The notes under the pieces: generated by a model
Seen by the model: the letters and a program-made list of their open reading frames with translations, nothing else
Told to the model about the DNA's origin: nothing
Database searches by the model: none
NCBI RefSeq assembly: GCF_000003605.2
Contig: NW_003105110.1
Coordinates: 91,776-155,775 of the forward strand
Direction of reading: 5' to 3'
Source: Saccoglossus kowalevskii
Taxonomy: Eukaryota; Hemichordata; Enteropneusta; Harrimaniidae
DNA length: 64,000 bases
Translations under genes and position numbers: made by a program
Part shown: piece by piece, positions 36,775 to 50,800 of the stretch
Layout of the letters: each line of letters opens with the position of its first letter
Numbering within the stretch: position 1 is the first letter of the stretch

Positions 36775-39714
36775 TGGCTGAGTGAGTTACTTCATGTCAC
36801 ATCTTTTCTTATATACATGCGTACAAGATTAATAAAAAAATCTGCTTTGACAGATGATAAAGTAAAAAAATACTAAAAAAGTACAATAAAAAGATAATAA
36901 TAAAGTAAAGTAAGGAGGAACACATCACTCAAGAATTGAACATTAGCAACACAGTGCTTGTGATGTAAATTCCTAGCACTCGTACACAAAAATATGAAAA
37001 CTGTAACAATATGCCACTTTTAGTATTTTGAAGAAATAGTTTAATTTATTATTGAAGTGCCAAAATTGAGGTAAAAAAATTTCGATGAAAAGCAGTGATT
37101 TTAACTGAACTAACTATTTGGACAAATGATGAAATAACGAATCTGTTTCAACTACATACATTCAAATCAAACACAAGACGAGGAACAGACATTGCAGAAA
37201 ACCTCAGACATTTCATCCTTTAATTTTTGATTCATTTACATGTCATTGTCCTATTTTTCAAGATGGCAGTTGGGGCCTAGTGTATTAAACTGTATGAGGG
37301 CGCTGTCTGATTGTTTTGCAGGGATATACTGTATGTATGTAAGTTGAATATGTGTAATGATTCTTTTTATATTAACAGATTAAAATGTTAAAAAAACATT
37401 CAAAGCCCTTTAACGAAACTGTTTTGTCTACTTTTCCCAATTTCTTCTTGTTATTAAGTGTTTATGCATTTCCATATTTTTGTTTTTCCCTGTATAGTAG
37501 TAACCCAGACTCGCTCGTAATTTTCCCATTCTGCAAGTTTTTAGTAAAAAATCAGCATAAAACATCATATAGAATAATGAAAAAATGATTTATTGTTTCG
37601 AGAGATGAATTTACGCTTGGGAAAAACACCACATTTTGTACCAGTAAAAATATTGCTGACAGGGTTTTGGTGAAAATTTGTCATAAGAATTTTTCAATTG
37701 CAAACATATCTGTATACAGTCTGTCAAATTGTATTGCCTGTGAGTGGACTTATGGTAGGAAATTATTACACGTAGTAAAAATAATATTGCATATTGTCAT
37801 GGTTACTGTCTGAATGTTTTAAAGTCGGTCTTTGAACATAAAATGTGAATCACATAATTCATTCATATTATTGCGCCATAAATCATTTCTTCGTTGTTCC
37901 GTAGTGTTCAGTCTTGGGGGATTGTTGCAAATCAGTAGAAAACAATAATTTTGATTTTAGGTATATGAGAAATTGTCTTGGGGGGTTTAATAAACTGGTA
38001 GAAGTTTGAGGTGAATATTTATCGTTCAATTTACTAAATTTTACAGATGGCCAGAAGCAAATATGTGCAGTTTACCGCAAGACTTTAATGAGAAGCTATT
38101 AGCTTTTCTTATTAACCCTTTCACCAATTATTTGTTTCAGATCTTTTCAGATTGTGTTACATTTTCTTCCAGTGTTTTACACTGATTTTGATTCTCATGC
38201 CATGAGAGTGCATTTTTTTATTAGACTCCATCTTGGATTTTGCAGTGCATTTTGGGACATTTATATTCAAAGCTTTCTACATTGAAAAAAACATAAATTT
38301 CTCTAAGTTGCTCTATATCATTATCCTAACTGATATATATTTCCTAAGATGATCGTTTCCGTATTTTTCAGGCACAAAACAGATGTCACTCCTAATAACA
38401 AATCTCCATAGTAACAAGCTTATAACGCATGACTATACACGTCACTTTAATCTTGGGCCTCACATGTTTTGCGGAAACCATTGGGGGATTCACGCCTAAA
38501 ATGAGACCATTTGTTTTCAAACTAGTATTTAGTGTCTGAAGTATTCCCCCCTTGGGATGCACAAAATCACCATGGTGTCGATTCAGTATCTTGTTGTTTG
38601 CAAAATTGTCACTTCTTGCACAATATTAACCTTCGTTATTCTGCAGACATCCTGATTTCTATTACGTTTCTCTTGCATGACAATTGTACCAGCAAGATGT
38701 GTGGAGACTTAACAGTTTTCTCATCTCAGATATCTTGCTAAAATCTCCTTTCCTTATCCAGAAACTTGCAAACTATCTCCCTATTGGCTATTGACAGTAT
38801 AACAAAAATGTTGTACTTAAAAATACATCTATACGTAGAATTTCCTGTACTTTTTAGCTAACAAATTTATAACATCTGACTGTTCAGTCAGTGAGGAGAC
38901 ACTTTGTTAGGAAGTGTACTTTAACCAATATTTTTTTTTTTTTTTTGCCATTCTATAGCAATATTAACAATAGAGCCACCTGTGACTTGCACTCCGTAGA
39001 ATTGCCCCTTCAAATTGTAGACAATATTGTCTAAATTGTTTATTCACATGAAACCATTCAGCAAAGGAGAGGAGTAACTGAAGACCAAACCTGTTAGACT
39101 AGAAATTTTGGGAGAACAAAATTGTCTTAGTGAATCAATATGATGTAAAAAAATTTTTTATTCTAGAATATGTGAATAAAATATTTGTTAAAAACCAAAT
39201 CCTCTCTCCCTTGAGAATTCAAGTGGAAAACTCTTACTCTGTCTTTCATTAAATATGTAGTGAGTTATATTTTTTCGATTCTATCAATTGTGAATTTGGT
39301 AGCTTTGTTTTAATATGAGGACGAAATTCAAGATTGTCAAAAATTTGTCGCACGAAAATACAGCAATTTATAGTAACCTACCTCTATTGTACACCCTGAT
39401 TATGTAGCATGCCCCCTAGTGGTGAAAGAGAGAAACAAGCAGCTCTTATTATATATTTTACTGGGATAGTCTTGTGTGTATTTATTAGTACTTGAGTGAG
39501 TGATCATATTTTCATGAATACCTTTCTACATGGTTCATTTTGCCTTGACATTGATGTTATATACACATTCAATCACTCTGTGACAATGAACTTGTGTTCA
39601 GTTTCTCCCAATGGAGGGAACCAAATGTATTGAGTCAGCATAGCTGATTTCTATGGGAATATATCTTTGAAAGGTTTCCTGAAACTGAAGAATTAAAACA
39701 GACATATTATCTTC
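36775..39714. other. Non-coding stretch
   Basis: No gene. A piggyBac-like end (TTAACCCTTTCACCA) occurs at about 38113-38127 without a recognised partner. A long T-run lies at about 38933-38946. Confidence 0.45.
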
Positions 39715-39938
39715 AACCTTTTCACCACCAGACTTTCTCATTTTTTTCTTATATTATTCAATATTTCTGGAAATAAATCCTAATTTTCGAGCCAAAAGAC
39801 AAAATTAGAATCAATTTTCAGTTTTTACTCAAAAAATTTGGCTATTTTTGGAACAATCTTCTGAAGGAAAGTGTAGACTATAAACAAGATTATTTTGTGA
39901 ATTTGTGATGAAAAGAAGGAACTGGTGGTGAAAAGGTT
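39715..39938 (-). mobile_element. MITE family C, copy 3
   Basis: 224 bp, the best preserved ends of the family: AACCTTTTCACCACCAG and its exact complement CTGGTGGTGAAAAGGTT. Interior is the reverse of copy 1 (ctgaaggaaagtgtagact). The right flank is TTAA, the left TTCA. Confidence 0.85.
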
Positions 39939-42889
39939 AAAATCTCTCATCAATTATGCAAAATATTTAAGTTTTATTTAATCTTATGGTATTAACATAG
40001 TTAAATTCCCATTTAGTATGTTTTGTTGTTGCTGTATGAAAGAATTAAGAATTGACAGAATTAAGAGCAGAAAACGATTTAGAGATTTCATTTATGTATA
40101 TTTTTGTATCAACAATTTTGGTGCTTTTATTGCATGCTATTAAGTGCACCACAGATAATAATAATGACAGTTCCGAAAATATAGCTGATAACAGAAGTTG
40201 ACTTTATCGCTGTGCTTAATGTCAGTATGTGGGTCTGAAACGATCAGCGTTCATATGCGACATGTGTGTGTAAAATTTTACAACAAAGGACGTATTGGCA
40301 GGTATTTTTTATTGTGATAGTATCAATCAGATGATTCCCGAGACGTATTCTGTCCACAAAATCCATCTACGAACACTGTGGTTTATTTATATTTATTGCA
40401 TTTTTTAGCGTTTGTTTCAGGATTATTTCCTACTTGCAAAATAATATTGAAGGCCATCAAAATTTGTGAAGGAATATTAAAAATTATTCCCTACAACCGT
40501 GACTGGCTATTTGAAACTCAAACGCTACTCAAACGAATTTTTTAACAATGAACCACAAGTGCATGAAATTGGCTTAACTATAAAAAAAAAAATTACATAG
40601 TAATTTCCATGGAAACAAAGTTCAGATACCTCGAAAGTTTATAGTTTATCTTTGTAATCTATTTCATGAAAGTTGTTAGACTGCAAAACATCAAGAATCT
40701 ATTTAGTTAACATAATGCTTAAATACAAAGTACATGTCGTTCTTAATAGATTTATAAACAACCGATTACAGTGACTGTATACCATGCAATTGTGTTGGTA
40801 AGATTTGGTCATCTTTATTTTATATGTTTAATATTTAAAAAAAAGAAAAATATTCTAAATCACAGATAACGTCGCTTTAAAATGGCTTGTATGACTGCAT
40901 GTGCAGTCAATTTTAATTGGCGTATTAGCGAGTCTGCGATTGTGTTTTGACAGAAATCCTGTCTGGTACACAAATTTTCATGAAAACACCTAGAAATGTC
41001 AGGTATGACATCAATAATGGATGTTTGAATTCAAATCATCAAAAATTACGAAAACAAAAATTATCAATAGAAAACTATATAGATGAAAACTGATATAAAG
41101 CTTAGTAGTTGACATTATTTCAAAGCAGCTAGTGTTGCATTTTGCATCAAAGTCACATGATTCAATATTCCTTGCCAAAAAATATTTTTGCTATGTTCAT
41201 AAAATATTTGTATGATGCCTTTTTTTACCCCATTCATTTTTGGCTATCCATGAAAGTTTTCAGCAGACAATATATTAGTCTGGCCATGTTAGTTTATAAT
41301 TATTGAATAAATGAACTAAAATTTTGCCTGGAAAATGTCTGCAGATGAAAGAAGCAGCCGACATACGATGATGATGTCAGAATTACATCATACTTGACAG
41401 ATGTTACATACAAAATAACCCTGGAGCGTATTACTGCGAAAACGAAGGTGTAAAATGTAGTTATTTTATTCTTGATTACATCAGTAAATTGTGTTATCAT
41501 TCTCATTACTTCATCATTGAGATGAAAAGACGATATGTGTAATATTCTCTCTCAAAATCATCTCAATCTGTCCCTGAAGACCGTTTTCAGTTTGTCATGG
41601 CGCAGTACGCCGTCTGTCCCGATTACTCACACGTTGATGCTTATTAGATTCCATTTTCCAATTTAATAATTGTTTGGTATCCTCCTTAATAAACCCAAAA
41701 ATAATGTTATTTTTCAAAACTTTTTTGCACCAGTGACTAATTTTTCAAACGGCAGTGAAAACTGCCCTTCTTGGCCCTGTGTATGCCATAATTTTTTCCT
41801 CCAAAATTAGGTACAACATTTTTCAGAATATTTTTAAAAATTAATTTTGATTCAAATATAATAATTTAGCATTGCCTACCAGTTTTAATCGATTTTTTTT
41901 TAAAAAAAGGAAAAAATTGATGCCGGTTTATATATTAAGTTAAACATTATTTATTGCTTCTAGAATTATATTCATGAATTTTTGAGAAGTCACATTTTTT
42001 ATATACAGTATAATAACTTGAATTTTTTGTAGTGGAATACAGAACCGTATTAAAAATTCAGTCTATTTTGTAAATGTAACCGGCATGTGAGGGCGCTATT
42101 GTGAGGAAGTTTCCTAAATCTAGTACATGTATTACTTCAGCATGTTATACTGATATTTTATGTATAAGTAAATTGCCATTATTTTTCCTGGTAAAATTTG
42201 GGTGTATTTTGTATATTTTCATGTATTTTTGTATTGTTTCTTCGTTAATTTTAGACCATTTGGACATGCATTGTAATTCCCCATTGCCTACAGGTCATAA
42301 AGGGGAATAAGAGTGTACCAAGATGGCCGCCAAAATTACCGGTAATATGCTAATCTGATCCAAGCAAGTTGCATCATGGCCTTGTGCTTTAGGAAATGAG
42401 CTAGTTTATACATTGTTTTGAGAACAAATGACAAATGACAATGTCTAAATGAACCATGAATATGTGCGCTAACAATTTCACTTGTCTGTTGAGTGCGTTT
42501 CATTTTCCCATATGGATGCTTTACGGTGAAATGGAAAACATGAAAAAAGGAGAAAAAAATATTAATCCCCTCAATGTTTTTCTAATCGATGGTGATATTA
42601 GCATAATGACATGCAAAAGTCAAGAATAGATGGACTCCTGTATATCACATCTGTACATTTGTTTCTGTCTCAAGTTCAATGTAATATTTTCAGCATTGTG
42701 TATATTCTCAGTAACACATAAAACTTGTAATTTCTCTCCCATAATGCATTGCACATAAGTCATGCAAAATTTGAAATTTGCCTCAACTTGAGAAAAAATT
42801 AGTTTTTCATATGTAATGTATATACTTACACTAAAATATTTAAGGGTGAACATTTCTTTTAAATTTGCTTTTTCTTTTTCTCGTTACAG
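39939..42889 (+). other. Intron or upstream sequence of the CSPG4-like gene
   Basis: No separate gene. The segment ends in a pyrimidine tract and acceptor (ctttttctttttctcgttacag) at 42889. A ZNF143-type motif (ctcccataatgcattgca) is at 42736-42753, about 140 bp before the exon. How much of the sequence to the left is intron is not known, since the first exon is unidentified. Confidence 0.6.
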
Positions 42890-44817
42890 CATCCTTCTAT
42901 GGAGCCAGTTACGTAAGCCTTCCGGTGAATGAAGTAAGCAGTGAAACAGAAATTCATCTCCGTTTTCGAACAAGTCGAACGAGGGGTCTACTGCTCCTCG
43001 CTGCCGGAGATACTGACTATTGCATAATTGAGCTTCGGTCTGGAAAGGTTCAAGTGTGGATGGACCTTGGTGCCGGAATTATTGGGATTGAGAGCACAAA
43101 GGGATTAAAACTGAACGATTTGCAGTGGCATACAGTGGACTTGCACAGAATTAACGAGAATGTTAATTTGACAATTGATGAAGTGCACACAGTCTCTGTT
43201 GTAGCATCTGGAGAGTTTTTTGAACTGAACATTGAGGAAGGTGTGTATATTGGGGGTCCTGGAAACCTAAAGAAAGATTATATAGGAGAATCAGAGAAAT
43301 ACTTCCGTGGATGTATCAGTGATGTTACGTTCAATTCAGTAGATTTGTACCAAACTGCAGAGGATTTGATGGAAAACGATTTCTTGAAACAGTACGCTGA
43401 GATAGAAGGTGTAACGTGGAACTGTAGTGCAGAGTTCGATGCATCACCCAATGATGCTGTGAGCTTCACTGAAGGATCTTCCTACTTGTCTTATGCAAAG
43501 TGGGAAGCGGAAGAAAAAGGATCTTTCTCTTGTTGGTTAAAAACTCACGCCGAGATCGGTCTCCTTTTGTATAGTGGTGGCGAAGGAGAAGACTATGCTG
43601 CAGTGGAAATTGTTGAGGGAAAAATTCATATGTTAATAAACAAGGGAATTGGACCAATCAGCTGCAGTCAGACATAAAGATTAATGATCGCAAGTGGCAC
43701 TGGATAATGCTACGTATTGAGGAGTCGTTTTTAGAAATCAGCGTTGATCGTAAACCCCAGATTTTGACTTTAGAAGATGGGGAAGGGCAGGTTTTGGAAT
43801 TGAGCGGACCTCTGTTTGTCGGAGGCGTGTTGCAACGAATTAGAAATATTGCATCACGGTTGGATCTGGCATCCCTGACTGGAGAACAAGATGATGTATC
43901 ATTCCAAGGTTGTATGCGAGATATTGAAATCAATGGGGTTGGTTTCAGCATACCGGATGCTCGAGCTACTAACCTGATCAAGCCTGGTTGTGTGTGGGAA
44001 TATCCATGTTCTAGGGAGCCGTGCATTCCTGAAGCTGAATGCCTGGAATCAGGATGGTCTGAATATGAATGTAAATGTAACATAGAAGTTTGTGAAAAAC
44101 CAATTGAAGACATAGCTATAATTGAGGAGACAAATATTTCTGAGATTACTGAGGAGAAGAAAGACAAGAAGAAAAAGGGAAAAGACAGTGGTAAATCAAA
44201 GAAGTTTCTTGTTTTGGGGACACTTGAGGTAGAGGAGGGTGGTGAAGCAGTGATCACTTCAGACCAAATAGAAGTGAATGTTGATTTAGACGAATTAGGA
44301 CTGAGAGAGTCGCAGGTTGTATTTCGTGTTGTTCGCAAACCCAGGTTTGGAGAACTTATTCATGATGTTTTGAGACGTGATAACAACGATGTCTTCACTC
44401 TTCTTGATGTGATTGGAGGAAGGATTATATACAGCCATGATGGAACCGAGAACTTCATTGACCGCATGACGTTCGAAGTTGACATTCTTGGGAATGATGG
44501 CGAGTTACCTACAGCCCTGCAAGAGGACAATAACTTTGTACTTAGAATTGAGATTCAAGCCGTTAATGATATTCCTGAATTTATCATGCCGCCAGGGAAT
44601 CTCTTTCAGCTAGTACTGAACACAAAACGTATGATTTCCACTGATATTCTGAATGCCAATGATCCTGATAATGACGTCGATGAGGTACAGTACTCCACGC
44701 TCAGTGACATCTCTGCAATGGGTTACATCGAAAATGTTGATAATCCCGGTCAAAGCATTAATACATTTACCCAGCAGGATATAAACATGGGGAAAATATT
44801 TTTTGTTCATGATGGCA
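42890..44817 (+). CDS. CSPG4: CSPG4-like exon: LamG1, LamG2, EGF-like segment, repeats 1-2
   Basis: Starts after the acceptor at 42889, in phase 1 (two bases finish a split codon). LamG1 spans about 42892-43425, with its Cys pair in FRGCISDV and TWNCSA. LamG2 spans about 43440-43985, ending FQGCMRDIEING and GCVW. A Cys-rich EGF-like segment follows (44008-44100: six further Cys including ECKCN), then a Lys-rich linker (KKDKKKKGKD) at about 44155. CSPG repeat 1 (FTLLDVIGGRIIYSHDG) and the first half of repeat 2 close the segment. The frame fails at TAA 43675-43677. LamG2 resumes in the next frame from 43653, as if one base after the GG at 43651-43652 had been lost. Confidence 0.93.
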
Positions 44818-47800
44818 NNNNNNNNNNNNNNNNNNNNNNNNNNNNNNNNNNNNNNNNNNNNNNNNNNAACTCGCCAGAACAGGATTGGCAATCCAGTATG
44901 AAGTATTAACGTCCCCAAAGTATGGTGAAATACAGCGAATGTATTCCGACCATTGGCGATCCATTACCGAATTTTCACAGCGGCAGCTTGAAAAAGACAA
45001 AATTCGGTTCGCACCCCTGTATGATTCTGAACATCTCAAAGATAGTTTCCAGCTGCAAGCAACATGCATGGATGTGAGCACAGATCCTTTTGAAGTTATG
45101 ATTGACGTCATCGCTGTCCACATAAAAGTTGCGAATAACACCCCCCTGCTTATGGACATAATCAAAGAGAAGACCCTAACTCAGCAGCACTTAGGGTCGG
45201 TAGTTGTAAACGCCGTCCAAAACAATTTTACAATAACATACTCAATAACAAAATTACCCGAACATGGAAACCTAGTGCGACATTCTGTTCGCCATCTAGA
45301 ACTTCACGACCAATTCACACAGGATGACATAAACAAAGGACATATTGGTTTTCGTATCAAACATCACATTCGCAAACACGTCAATGATACTTTTGAGTTT
45401 CATGTTTCAACCACAGGATATCAATCAAGTATTTTCACATTCCATGTGATGTACATTCCTGATAAACTGAGTACGACAGTAGTTAACACTGGGATTGAAG
45501 TGAAAGAAGGTACAAATAAGGTTATTTCGTCTGAAGATCTGTCAATTACCCATCCATTAGCTGATGATTTCCGTTACACTGTAATGACCTCCCCGCAACA
45601 CGGGAGTCTCCGGTTGATAAATCCAGTCACTCAAGAAGTGGTCGAGATGGGGATCACAGCATTCAGTAATAACGACATAGTATCTGGCAGACTAGTGTAT
45701 CACCATGACAACTCAGAGAGTGTGAAAGATGCTTTCCAATTCACTGCTATGGCAATTAGTAATGAACCTGAACTTGACGATCCTAAAGATACTACGGTTG
45801 TAGAAACTTTTAATATTACCGTGCAGTTAGTAAACGACAACAAGCCACATAGAGTGATTGATAAAGTATTCAAGGTGGTGATGAACAGTGAAAAGGCACT
45901 GACAGGAAATGATCTGAAGTACGCTGATGGTGACATCGATTTCCCTGATAACCGATTGCAGTACAGTCGGCAGATGATCCCAAATGGACAGTTAGTAAAC
46001 GTCAATAATGTGTCCTTGCCTGTATACCATTTCACACAAGCGGACTTAGATACAGGAAAGTTGTTATTCAAACACTCTGGTGCACCATTTGGCAGGATGG
46101 TCTTTTACGTGTACGATCAAGACAGAGCTAAATACTCATCAGGACTTCTCGTGATTGAAGCATCAGATCCGTATATCAGAGTTGTAGATAACACTGGACT
46201 AATCGTTCAGAAAGGTCGTGGGGTCATCATCATGCCAGCTAACTTGACTGTTGAAACAAACCTGAACGCCAGGGATAAAAGCATTGAATTCTACATCACA
46301 GAGCCTCCCAAACATGGGATGTTGTCTAAAAAGGGAGAGGACGGAAATGTGGTCAGTTTTAATCTTGAAGCTTTGAAAAATGGTCGCATTCGCTACCAGC
46401 ATGATGATAGTGACATCTTAGAAGATGGATTTAACTTCACGGTTAAGGTTAAAGATGTCGAAACTACTGGTTATGTATCAATAAGAATCTACTTAAAGAG
46501 CCACCAGAGTCCTCCTGATGTTGCACAATTACGACCGCTGGTTGTCAAAGAAGGTAGTGTTGGCACAATCAAGAAGGCAAATTTGCGTGTCGTCCATAAG
46601 GACAGTATTCCTAATGATATTGTGTTCCACATAAGAATGCAACCAAAACATGGTTTCCTGCGGCTTTTGACTGCAGAAAGCGTCAGAAAACTTAACATTG
46701 ATGAAGACATTGAAGGCCTCACAAGTGAGGAGGTTGAGACCACTACAATAATGGAAGATGAAGCAGACTACTTAGCTGACGTGGAAGTGGAAACTGAATT
46801 CATAACAACATTCACACAGACGCAGATTGATCAAGGACGAGTGCAGTATGTTGAAATGGAACCTGGACAAGCCGCTGATCGGTTTATCTTTGATGTCACC
46901 AACGGCATTCTGACTGTACCTGATCAGGTCTTCAAGATTGACATTATCCCAGATGTCATTCCTTTGCGAGTAAGGAATATTGAAGTTCGTGAGGGGAGCA
47001 GCAGAGCGCTAACCGAAAAATACATCAAAGTTACGAGTAAATACATGAAGGATCAGGTGATTAATTTCATCATTACCAGTGAGCCAATGAGAGGTAGAAT
47101 TGAGAACAGCCGTGCACCTGGCATCCCTCTGATGCAGTTTACTAGCGAAGACGTCCTAGACGAGTTTATTTACTATGTTCATGATGACAGCGACACTTTA
47201 ACCGATCAGTTCAGTTTTATTGCGAACTCTACTAGCACTAAGAAACTGAGCAGCGTTCATTCAATCAATGTGACTGTATCACCGGTGAACGATGAACCAC
47301 CAGACATTGTGATCAATAATGGAATGGAAGTGTTTATTGGTGCTGTTACCATAGTTACAACAGAGGATATGAGTGCCGAGGATAAAGATACTGAAGATAG
47401 TCAGATTGTGTTTTCTCTACTAACACCTCCAACCAATGGTTTTATGGCCAAGAAACTGAACACCAACAAGGCCATTACCAACTTTACCCAGGATGATATA
47501 GTGAATCACAGAATTGTCTTTGTACATAACGGTAATTCATAGTTTTAATAATTCATAATTCATAGCTTTCCTATGTATTTTAACATTTTAAGCACCCAAA
47601 TCAAAATGTTGAAAAATACAAGTGTTATACCAAAAAAATACTTATGCTCAAAGGGCTTTATCAGATTTTGAAAAAGCCCCCAAAAAAATAAATTTTACAA
47701 AGCCTCATATTCAAATTAAAAACGTCATCTTGCTTTGAAGGCATATCTCTTGACATTTTCTGGTTTTTCATGTTAAAATTTTATATTTTTCTTAAACGGG

Positions 47801-50800
47801 AGAACTAACATGTAATGCAATTACTTGGTTTTTTTTTACGGTTGATCATTCGGTTAGTCACTCAGTTACAGATTGTTTATTCCAAGTACATGATTTCTGC
47901 TTTAACTTGAATGTTAATTTTTATGCAAATTAACCAAATTGGGATATTGATTTTGAGAAAACGTATGATAAAAGCCATTAAAATTTACTTGGGTGTTGAC
48001 TTGAAAGTCATGATTAGGAACTTGAACTGGGAGTTTTTGTAAATGTATGCTTCAAACACCACCATTAAATTATTTTCACGCAATGCAATGCATACCAAAC
48101 TTTAGTGTTTAGGAAATTGTTCCCATTAATTTCAGAATTATTTCCAAAAATGTAGGAAAAAAGTGAGAATGTACACTTTACACACATCAATATAAAAACA
48201 ATTAATATTTTTTTTAAATTTTAATTTCTTTTTTGTGTTTTTTATCTTGTAGGTGCTCGAACTGGTGGCTTTCGCTTTCAAGTCAACGATGGACAGCATT
48301 CTGCTAAGCGACAGATTTTCAGTATTACTGCTAAACCGCTGGTGTTATCAATTGGTGCCAATTTAGGAATTGATGTTTACCCTGATTCTGTACAGCCAAT
48401 CACACCTCAGCATCTAAAAATAACTACCAATGAGGAGCCAGAGAAGACTTCAAATAAGAGCATCATATTTAGGGTTGACCTGAAGCCAGAACTTGGTGAA
48501 CTTGTCAGGATACCACATCCAGATAGCGTGCCCGATACTTATCATGCTTTGCATGAGTTTACGCAGGATGACATCAACAAAGGAAAGGTCGGATACAAAC
48601 ACGAACAGACATCAAGTAAATGGACTGAAAGAGACCGATTTGTCTTTGATGTGTTCCACCCACTCGCACAAAATATCACTGGTCAGTTGTTCCTTATAAC
48701 GATATCTTATGAAAACATTGGAGGAAGTATACGAAGTCCACTACTTGCAAATACTGGTGTTGAGGTGACGGAAGGGAATGCCGTGATCATCACCAGTAAG
48801 CAGTTGGATGCATCAAATCTTTACGCTAAAGTCGATGGACAATCTGACAACTATATTATTGAATACAATATTACAAAACTTCCTACGCATGGTATTCTTG
48901 TTGTCAATGGCAACAATGTAACAGAACCATTCATCATCTTCATTCAAGATGATTTGGCTAAGAAGCGTGTCCATTACCTCCATGATCATTCTGATACCCT
49001 CCAAGACTCCTTTTGGTTCAATGTTGCTCTTGGGAGGAAAGACTCCTTGTCGACAGACGCAGACAAGATTCAAGCGGCTGATGATGCTTATAGTGATGTT
49101 GCTAATCTTGGCGATACTTTCAACATTACGATTGTCCCAGTCAATGACCAATTATTTTCCGTTGTGACATCCGCCCCTGGTATGGATGTGGTGCAAGGAT
49201 TCAATAAAGTCATCACCAAGAAGCATCTGGAGACGATAGATCCAGATACAGGCCCAGATGGTATTCTGTATGCAATTATTCGTGGTCCTTCCAATGGACG
49301 AATTGCATTGACTCGCAATCACAGTGTTGATGTACATGAATTCACACAGGAACAGATCAATAATGGTGATTTGATTTTCATCCACAACGGAGCCAAAGAA
49401 CATGGTTCTTTTTCGTTCAGCGTCAGCGATGGAGTTCATAAAAAGCAATACAAACTTTTCAAATTGAACATCACACCTCTCTCCCTGATACTGATTAACA
49501 ATACCGGCGTGGAACTGTTACAAGGTGATTTGTATGCCCCAATCACGCGAAACCAACTCGGTGCAGGAACCAATGGCAACCGAAATGGCATAATGTACAA
49601 TATCACAAGCCAGCCACGCTTTGGAATGTTACTAGTGAATGAGCAGCCTCAGACAACCTTCTCTCAAATTGACATTGACGAAGAACAATTAGCGTACATA
49701 CAAACTGATAGATCAGCATCAGAAGACGAGTTCCAGTTTGTTGTCTACAACTCTAAGAACATACTTGCAGCTAACGTATTCAAGGTGACTGCAAAAGCTA
49801 TTATTAAAAAGTCGCACATCTCGGTACGAGCCGGAAGTAGTTCCACTATAACTGTTGCTGAACTTGATGCTACAGAACTGGCTAACCGAACTCTAAGTAA
49901 CCCAAATTACAATATTGTTGAATTTCCGCAACATTGTCAGATCCTTAACTCATCAACGTCGCAATCCATCTCGCATTTCAGTCACAATGACATCATCAGC
50001 AAAAAGGTCATTATCTCAGCCGACCCTATTGAAATGGGGAATTCTACGAAGCATGTTGCAGACTTACTTGTCCTGTCACTCCATGCAAAGAATGTTCAAC
50101 CAGCACTGGTTGATGTTCCCATTGTTCTTAAGCCTATAAAAACCAAGAAAACAATGGCTAGTGAAGAAAGCAGTCCAACTACTGGCACAATTGGAGTTCT
50201 TCATCCGAACATCGTGTCTGACCTGCATCCTGATCCTGATGATACTGAGGAAGATACTAATGAAATTAACATCATGGCGGATGGTGGCCGAAATCCAACA
50301 AAGAACCCAGATGGGTCTGGCAGTGTCGGTAACAACTCTTTGGCCAATAATGAACCAGGTTCTAGTCTGGTTAATCAGGAACCTGTGTCTGGTGGCCAGT
50401 TAGCTGTCATAATACCCATTATTGTTCTTCTAGTGTTAGCAACCGTTGTTGTCATTGTCATCATTTGGAGAATGAGACGAAGAGACAAGCCAAAGAACGA
50501 TGACTCCCCGTACCCCGAACCAGATGAGGGCCCACTCCCTGTAGTTCATCCACAAAGAGTTGCTCTACAGGGGTCTCCGGGGCAGAGCTCAGCCAGTACT
50601 GGTTTCTCCAGCATGCCACCGCCTATGCCACCAGCGATTTCTCCAGTTCTCAGTCCTGGAATGCCAGAACGCAGTCCAATGGTACCACAGGTTACGGTTA
50701 CACCGCTGGGGAAACCAACAGGGATGGAAGACCCAAGGTTTGCTCTCAACTACCCAGCCATGCCAGCTGGTCCATCAGGCCAATCGGTGATCAGTTTAAC

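Noticed and set aside
40892-40909. Palindrome tgactgcatgtgcagtca
   Set aside because: Short self-complementary words of this size are expected a few times in 64 kb; no further structure.
43658-44338. 226-codon frame on the minus strand
   Set aside because: It is antisense to well-supported CSPG4-like coding sequence and has no family match.
45700-46071. Minus-strand frames inside the CSPG4-like exons
   Set aside because: They are shadows of the real coding strand.
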